From positions 1,288,001-1,352,000 of the forward strand of contig NC_018868.3 in NCBI RefSeq assembly GCF_000305785.2: a stretch of DNA of 64,000 nt. The letters run 5' to 3'. This DNA comes from Simiduia agarivorans SA1 = DSM 21679. Its GTDB lineage: Bacteria > Pseudomonadota > Gammaproteobacteria > Pseudomonadales > Cellvibrionaceae. The notes under the pieces were generated by a model, which saw only the letters and a list, made by a program, of their open reading frames with translations, was not told where the DNA came from and did not search any database. Below, piece by piece: positions 59,882-64,000 of this stretch (positions are counted from its first letter, which is position 1; each line of letters opens with the position of its first letter). A program made the translations under genes and the position numbers.

Positions 59882-60583
59882 TCATTTCAAACGCGCTTTG
59901 CGCTCGTCGTAATACTCAACCACACCGGCCACCGCGTCTTCATCAAATTCACGCAGGCCGCTCAGCACCAGCTTTTTCTCGCCCTTACCCACAACCTTGT
60001 CGCCATCCTTAAACGCGAAACGCACCACCACCTGGCCACGCTTGCCGTCGACGGTCATGCTCGCACCCGCCGCGTCCAGCGACAGACTTTCCAGCGCCAG
60101 GGTATTGAAGGATAAGTGCATGGACTGGTAAATCACCATCGGCCGGGCCGGGTTGATCATCACATTCTGCTCGCGCCAGAGCGGCACCAGAATGTGCGGG
60201 AAGGTGTGACCGGAAAACGCCACATAGGCGCGCGTCAGCTGCTCAACCAGGGCGGCGTCGGTATTGGCGGCGCCGGAGGCTGCCAGTGACATAAAGGTTT
60301 TATCGGACTCATCCACCAGACGCAGGCTATCGCCCTCACCGGCAAAATGCAGCGGCACACCATCGGTCACCATGTCGGCAAAGCTGAAGTCCATCTCCTG
60401 GCGGATACCCGCCCGGCTCAGGCTCAGGGCAAACAGCAGATCCCCGGGCACGCAGAAGCGCTTGGCATCCACATCGTGAATCGGGTTGAAGTCATCCGCC
60501 ACCTGCTTGGCAAACCGGCTCGCCTGCTCGCGGGTAAAGCTGAATTGCTGACCATTTTGCTGATAAAAGTCATGAAGCCACAT
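59882..60583 (-). CDS. DUF3581 family protein (hot-dog-like)
   Basis: A 233-aa soluble protein that I assign to the DUF3581 group. The conserved N-terminal segment FTREQASRFAKQVADDFNPI, followed by HDVDAKRFCVPGDLLFAL, recalls MaoC/hot-dog hydratases (FNPIH...D...F..P). The catalytic role is unknown. It is transcribed toward repeat copy C. A REP-like hairpin lies upstream at 60672, and the hypothetical gene further upstream runs in the same direction. Confidence 0.75.
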   Translation of the reverse strand: MWLHDFYQQNGQQFSFTREQASRFAKQVADDFNPIHDVDAKRFCVPGDLLFALSLSRAGIRQEMDFSFADMVTDGVPLHFAGEGDSLRLVDESDKTFMSLAASGAANTDAALVEQLTRAYVAFSGHTFPHILVPLWREQNVMINPARPMVIYQSMHLSFNTLALESLSLDAAGASMTVDGKRGQVVVRFAFKDGDKVVGKGEKKLVLSGLREFDEDAVAGVVEYYDERKARLK

Positions 60584-60671
60584 GGAAAAACCGCCTATCT
60601 TTCAGGAGGCGGCGATTATACAGGGTTGAGCCCGGGGCGCGAGGGTTTCCAAGAATAGCGAGACCCCAACC

Positions 60672-60702
60672 GTAGGGTGTAATAAGCGCAGCGCATTACA
60701 CC
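60672..60702. repeat. REP-like hairpin GTAGGGTGTAAT, copy 2 of 3
   Basis: Stem GGTGTAAT / ATTACACC with loop AAGCGCAGCGC, identical in loop to copy 1 and differing by a T-A pair in the stem. Confidence 0.9.
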
Positions 60703-60735
60703 ACCTAACGTAAACACAAACCCGCCCACCTACCA

Positions 60736-61077
60736 TCAACCAAAATACTCCACCACCCAACCGTACACCTTGTCCACAGTCAGATCCGCCAGCGCAATGG
60801 CCTCATAACCACTGGCCGGGTCCGCATCCCGCCGGCAGAACTGGTAACTCGCCTCCTCCGGCTTGGCATCCTGCAGAATAATCAGGATGCGCTTGTTCGA
60901 CACCAGACAGTCAATGGTCACCACATCCGCCGCAATCCCGCTTGCCCGCATCTGCCGGTTAATCCCCACCACCGGATTAATCTGGGCATGTTGCTGCTGA
61001 ATCCGGGCGTGGGCTTCGGTGAGTGTTGCAGACAATGTGCTGAGCTGGGGTGTCAGGGGGAATTGTTGATGAGGCAT
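60736..61077 (-). CDS. Small conserved-looking hypothetical protein
   Basis: A 113-aa soluble protein without signal peptide or membrane segment; family not recognised. An N-terminal helical part (LSTLSATLTEAHARIQQQHA) precedes a beta-rich part (VVTIDCLVSNKRILIILQD). The reading frame has normal composition and clear start and stop. No Shine-Dalgarno is obvious. Confidence 0.6.
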   Translation of the reverse strand: MPHQQFPLTPQLSTLSATLTEAHARIQQQHAQINPVVGINRQMRASGIAADVVTIDCLVSNKRILIILQDAKPEEASYQFCRRDADPASGYEAIALADLTVDKVYGWVVEYFG

Positions 61078-61209
61078 AAGTCAGGGAAACCACAGGTTGA
61101 ATAAGCACATTATCCTAGCACGCACCAACCAGAACTTCGGTGGTAACTCAACGGCTTTCACCGTCGATGCGATGCACTCGACAAACGCACCCTTGAAAAC
61201 GCCAACATC

Positions 61210-61240
61210 GTAGGGTGCAATGAGCACCGCGAATTGCACC
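61210..61240. repeat. REP-like hairpin GTAGGGTGCAAT, copy 3 of 3
   Basis: Stem GGTGCAAT / ATTGCACC, 11-nt loop GAGCACCGCGA. Compared with copies 1 and 2 the fifth stem pair is C-G, and the loop has diverged. Confidence 0.88.
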
Positions 61241-61360
61241 ATGGCTGAACACACAACCCATTTTTTATCCAATAAAACCGTGGGTCTCACACCATTGGCC
61301 AATACCAAACACATTTGGTATACACAGACATTAACGACTAAAAAACCAACGGAACGCCCC

Positions 61361-61891
61361 ATGCCCTTCACCCCCTTTCACATGGGCGCCGCGCTTATCA
61401 TCAAGCCCGTACTCAATCGCCACTTCAGCGTGATCGCCTTTGGCCTTGCGCAGATCGGCATGGACATAGAGCCCGCCTATGCCATGCTCACCGGCAACCC
61501 GGTGTTACACGGGCCGTCACATACAGTGCCGGGGGCGCTGGCCATTGCGACAATGGTATCGCTGTTGATTCTGATACTGCCTGCGCTGGTTAATCCGCTG
61601 CTTAACCTGTTCAACAAAGAGGTCACCCACTACCGTCTGGGCTGGCTGGCGGAACCCGGCCCGGTTTCGCGCACAGCCATTATCACCGGCGCCTTTCTCG
61701 GCACCCTCACCCACATTACGCTCGATGGCATGATGCATCTGGACATGCACCCGTTCGCGCCCTTCACCCAGGCCAACCCATTGCTGCACCTGTTAAGCCA
61801 CGACAATATCTACCTGCTTTGCACGGTGCTCGGCATAACCGGCGGATCGCTCTGGCTGGTGTTAAAATGGCGCAACCGTTCACGCCACTGA
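61361..61891 (+). CDS. Membrane-bound metal-dependent hydrolase-like protein (YdjM/DUF457-like)
   Basis: A 176-aa inner-membrane protein with four helices. Histidine and aspartate residues are placed as in YdjM-type proteins: FTPFHMGAAL at the N-terminus, DIEPAY, HGPSHTVPGAL near residue 50 and HITLDGMMHLDMHPF near 130. The enzymatic role of the family is unproven. The frame is open back to 61220 through the REP-like hairpin, but the ATG at 61361 starts the family-like N-terminus. It is 9 bp upstream of the next gene and probably forms an operon with it. Confidence 0.75.
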   Translation: MPFTPFHMGAALIIKPVLNRHFSVIAFGLAQIGMDIEPAYAMLTGNPVLHGPSHTVPGALAIATMVSLLILILPALVNPLLNLFNKEVTHYRLGWLAEPGPVSRTAIITGAFLGTLTHITLDGMMHLDMHPFAPFTQANPLLHLLSHDNIYLLCTVLGITGGSLWLVLKWRNRSRH

Positions 61892-61900
61892 CACAGCACC

Positions 61901-62281
61901 ATGCAAACGCCAGAACTTTTCACTCTTGCCGTTTACGGCTCGCTACGCCAGGGCTTCCACAACCACCACCTACTGGCACACTGCGAGTACCTCGGCACCT
62001 TCAACTCCGCCAATCGCTATACCATGGTGGACTTGGGCAGCTTCCCCGGGTTATTCCATGGCAACTGCAGCACCATCGTGGTTGAAATTTACCGCGTGGA
62101 TGAAGACACGCTGGCAAAGCTGGACATACTCGAAGGCCACCCGGAACACTACCAACGCCACCCGCAAACCATCGAAGGCTTTGGCGAAGCTTGGCTCTAC
62201 CTCATGCCCGAGGGCTATTTGGATACAACCAAAGTGCCACAGGTGAGTGGCGGCGATTGGCGGGCATACCGCAACGCTTAA
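61901..62281 (+). CDS. Gamma-glutamylcyclotransferase-like protein (YtfP/GGCT fold)
   Basis: A 126-aa cytoplasmic protein. The GGCT-fold signature is AVYGSLRQGFHNHH (residues about 10-23) and the probable catalytic glutamate is in LDILEGHPEHYQRH. Family members release 5-oxoproline from gamma-glutamyl amines or glutathione; some are of unknown substrate. It follows the YdjM-like gene by 9 bp. Confidence 0.85.
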   Translation: MQTPELFTLAVYGSLRQGFHNHHLLAHCEYLGTFNSANRYTMVDLGSFPGLFHGNCSTIVVEIYRVDEDTLAKLDILEGHPEHYQRHPQTIEGFGEAWLYLMPEGYLDTTKVPQVSGGDWRAYRNA

Positions 62282-62528
62282 CTAACGCATCACGAATGCA
62301 CATCGCGCACTGCGTAAACGCCCATCGCAGGGTATTCTGGCTGCAGCTTTTTGCACCTATGTGTAATAAAAAACCGGCATTTTTTACAGTCAACATCCGC
62401 TCACAGTGCACCCAAAACACCTTACGGTGCACATCAAAAACGCCGTCGTTTGGCAAATGAGTCGGCCAGACTGTAAACCTGCGACCTACTGACACTTTCT
62501 GACATTATCCTGTGCGACAATGCCTCAT

Positions 62529-62555
62529 TGCCGGCCACGCAAGCGCCGGCGTTTT
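62529..62555 (+). terminator. Possible terminator upstream of RND pump 2
   Basis: GCCGGC and GCGCCGGC segments can pair across a 9-nt loop and run into GTTTTT. The stem is short; it lies only about 20 bp before the adaptor start, so it may attenuate rather than terminate. The rest of the 292-bp gap 62282-62573 shows no gene. Confidence 0.4.
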
Positions 62556-62573
62556 TCGTGCTGGGGAGAGGTT

Positions 62574-63698
62574 ATGCACAAGACGCTCAAAGGAGTGATG
62601 ATCGGTGGCGCATTGGCGCTGGGGGTTGCAGCGCTGTTGATCGGGACCAAGATGGCCCAGTTCGGCGCTATGGGCGAAGCAATGGCACAAATGGTGATGC
62701 CACCGACGCCGGTTAACAGTTACACCGCTGAGCAAATGGAATGGCAGCCGCGCTTATCGGCGGTGGGTTCCGTGGCACCGGTGCAGGGTACCGAAGTCAC
62801 TGCCGAAATTGAGGGTACCATCCGCGAGATTCTGTTCACTCCCGGCGCGCAGGTGCAGGCTGGCACTCCGCTGGTACAACTGGACGACAGTCTGGAACAA
62901 GCCTCGCTACGGGAGGCCGAAGCGGCGGCCGAGCTGGCACAACTGGCGCTGCGGCGCGCGGGCGAGCTTGCCAGAACCAAAAGCATTTCCCAACTGGAAC
63001 TGGATAACGCCAACAGCAATGTGCGCCAAACCCAGGCCCGGCTCGATTACGTGCGCGCACTTATTGCCAAAAAACGCATCAGCGCACCCTTTGCCGGCCA
63101 GCTCGGCATTAAACAAGTGAGCGTGGGCCAATTCATCAACAAAGGCCAGGCAGTGGTATCGCTGCAGGCGCTGGCGCAAGTGTACGTGGAATTTTCCATT
63201 CCACAACGCCAGTTGGCACAGGTAAACCCGGGCCTGATTGTGCAGGTGGTCAGCGATGCACACCCCGACCAGTTATTTGAAGGCAAGGTACTGGCGGTAA
63301 GCCCGGCAGTCGATACCAGTACCCGCAACCTGCGCGTACAAGCCTTGCTGGACAATAACGATGGCAAGCTGCGGCCGGGTATGTATGTGAGCGTGAGTCT
63401 GCAATTGGCGCGCACGGAACCGGTGTTGTTTATTCCCATCTCGGCGGTATTGCACAGTGCCTATGGCGACGCCGTATTGGTGATTGAGGCTGGAGAAGGC
63501 GACAGCCTCATTACCCGTCAGGCGGCCGTGCGCCTGGGACTGCAGCAAGGCGATTTTGTACAGGTACTGGAAGGCCTGAACGCCGGTGATGAAATTGTCT
63601 CTACCGGTAGCTTCAAATTGGCCCCGGGTATGCCGGTGGTGATTGACAATACGCTGGCGCCAACCTTTTCACTTGATCCTCGCCCCAACAACAGCTGA
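62574..63698 (+). CDS. RND efflux periplasmic adaptor (MFP subunit, pump 2)
   Basis: A 374-aa HlyD/MexE-type adaptor. An N-terminal membrane anchor (GVMIGGALALGVAALLIGT) is followed by a lipoyl half-motif (VTAEIEGTIREILFTPGAQV), a short alpha-hairpin (EQASLREAEAAAELAQLALR), the second lipoyl half (KKRISAPFAGQLGIKQVSVG) and beta-barrel domains (RPGMYVSVSLQLARTEPVLF). The frame is open from 62520, but the ATG at 62574 has GGGGAGAGG directly before it. The permease starts 9 bp after its stop. Confidence 0.93.
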   Translation: MHKTLKGVMIGGALALGVAALLIGTKMAQFGAMGEAMAQMVMPPTPVNSYTAEQMEWQPRLSAVGSVAPVQGTEVTAEIEGTIREILFTPGAQVQAGTPLVQLDDSLEQASLREAEAAAELAQLALRRAGELARTKSISQLELDNANSNVRQTQARLDYVRALIAKKRISAPFAGQLGIKQVSVGQFINKGQAVVSLQALAQVYVEFSIPQRQLAQVNPGLIVQVVSDAHPDQLFEGKVLAVSPAVDTSTRNLRVQALLDNNDGKLRPGMYVSVSLQLARTEPVLFIPISAVLHSAYGDAVLVIEAGEGDSLITRQAAVRLGLQQGDFVQVLEGLNAGDEIVSTGSFKLAPGMPVVIDNTLAPTFSLDPRPNNS

Positions 63699-63707
63699 GT
63701 GCCCACC

Positions 63708-64000
63708 ATGAAATCCTTTACCGATTTATTCGTCAGGCGCCCGGTGCTGGCATTGGTGGTGAGCATCGTCATCATTATTGCCGGCATGCAGTCATGGAAT
63801 TCACTCTCGGTGCGCCAATACCCGCAGAGCGAAAACGCCTCCGTTACCGTGGCCACCGTTTACGTGGGTGCCAGTGCGGAGGTGGTGCGCGGGTTTGTCA
63901 CCACCGCCATCGAGCGCGCTATTGCCTCGGCCGACGGCATTGATTACATCGAATCCAAAAGCCTGCTGGGCCTGTCGTTGGTGACCGCGCGTCTGAAGCT
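63708..64000 (+). CDS. RND efflux permease (pump 2), N-terminal fragment cut by window end
   Basis: The first 97 codons of an RND permease: MKSFTDLFVRRPVLALVVSI, TM1, then the first porter-domain strand (SVRQYPQSENASVTVATVY) with the usual GASAEVV...TTAIERAIAS. It is typical of MexF/AdeJ-like HAE1 pumps. It continues beyond the window; with the adaptor at 62574 it forms a pump operon. Confidence 0.93.
   Translation, partial: MKSFTDLFVRRPVLALVVSIVIIIAGMQSWNSLSVRQYPQSENASVTVATVYVGASAEVVRGFVTTAIERAIASADGIDYIESKSLLGLSLVTARLK

Noticed and set aside
61081..61371. 96-codon minus-strand ORF upstream of the YdjM-like gene
   Set aside because: It runs through REP-like hairpin copy 3 and the start region of the YdjM-like gene, with no Shine-Dalgarno and no recognisable pattern.
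62202..62495. 97-codon minus-strand ORF between the GGCT-like gene and RND pump 2
   Set aside because: It overlaps the end of the GGCT-like gene and has no family resemblance or start signal.

Overview
The window looks like chromosomal DNA of a free-living, Gram-negative gammaproteobacterium. The evidence is the gene set: homodimer-type aceE, BepA, DinG, YchJ, DUF3549 and DUF3581 proteins, proteobacterial TonB-dependent receptors, tripartite RND pumps and a two-partner secretion locus. A Cellvibrionales-like marine lineage is my best guess, from gene content only. No tRNA, rRNA, CRISPR array, phage or intact transposase was seen.

Layout. 1-24834 is mostly housekeeping: aceE (3' part outside the window), an M16 protease coupled to a PerM-like permease, a TusA-like protein, bepA, a DUF819 permease, a TPR-GGDEF cyclase, an RND pump with its adaptor, an Ig-like lipoprotein, dinG, an acyltransferase-like protein, ychJ, a kynureninase-like PLP enzyme and a DUF3549 protein. 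24976-40053 is an accessory block, all on the minus strand: MFS transporter, secreted serine hydrolase, TPR-sulfotransferase, TonB receptor, nitrilase-family amidohydrolase, MocR-type regulator with an extra C-terminal domain, second TonB receptor and second TPR-sulfotransferase. 40342-47612 holds an NhaC-type antiporter, a DadA/PuuB-like oxidase, a HAD phosphatase, a cytochrome c, a PQQ-type sugar dehydrogenase and small hypotheticals. 47884-59012 is a surface-adhesin locus: TpsB, a 2093-aa TpsA exoprotein, YfiR, a CHASE8 hybrid histidine kinase and a convergent NarL-type regulator. 59170-64000 has small hypotheticals, a gamma-glutamylcyclotransferase-like protein and the start of a second RND pump operon.

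The two most interesting systems are as follows. (1) In the accessory block, three promoters (serine hydrolase-MFS, TonB receptor 1, nitrilase) each carry two CTGG-led 11-bp direct repeats exactly 23 bp apart, ending 64-66 bp before the start codon. This is the architecture expected of a MocR-family operator, and it defines a candidate regulon for uptake and hydrolysis of a nitrogen-containing compound. (2) In the adhesin locus, YfiR, known as the periplasmic repressor of the CHASE8 diguanylate cyclase YfiN, is encoded next to a CHASE8 protein whose output is a histidine kinase plus receiver. It looks like a rewired YfiR sensor that controls, or is controlled with, an adhesin.

Intergenic DNA is rich in palindromic repeats of at least three families. 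One has three copies with compensatory stem changes, and one copy of another supplies the start codon of an oxidase gene.
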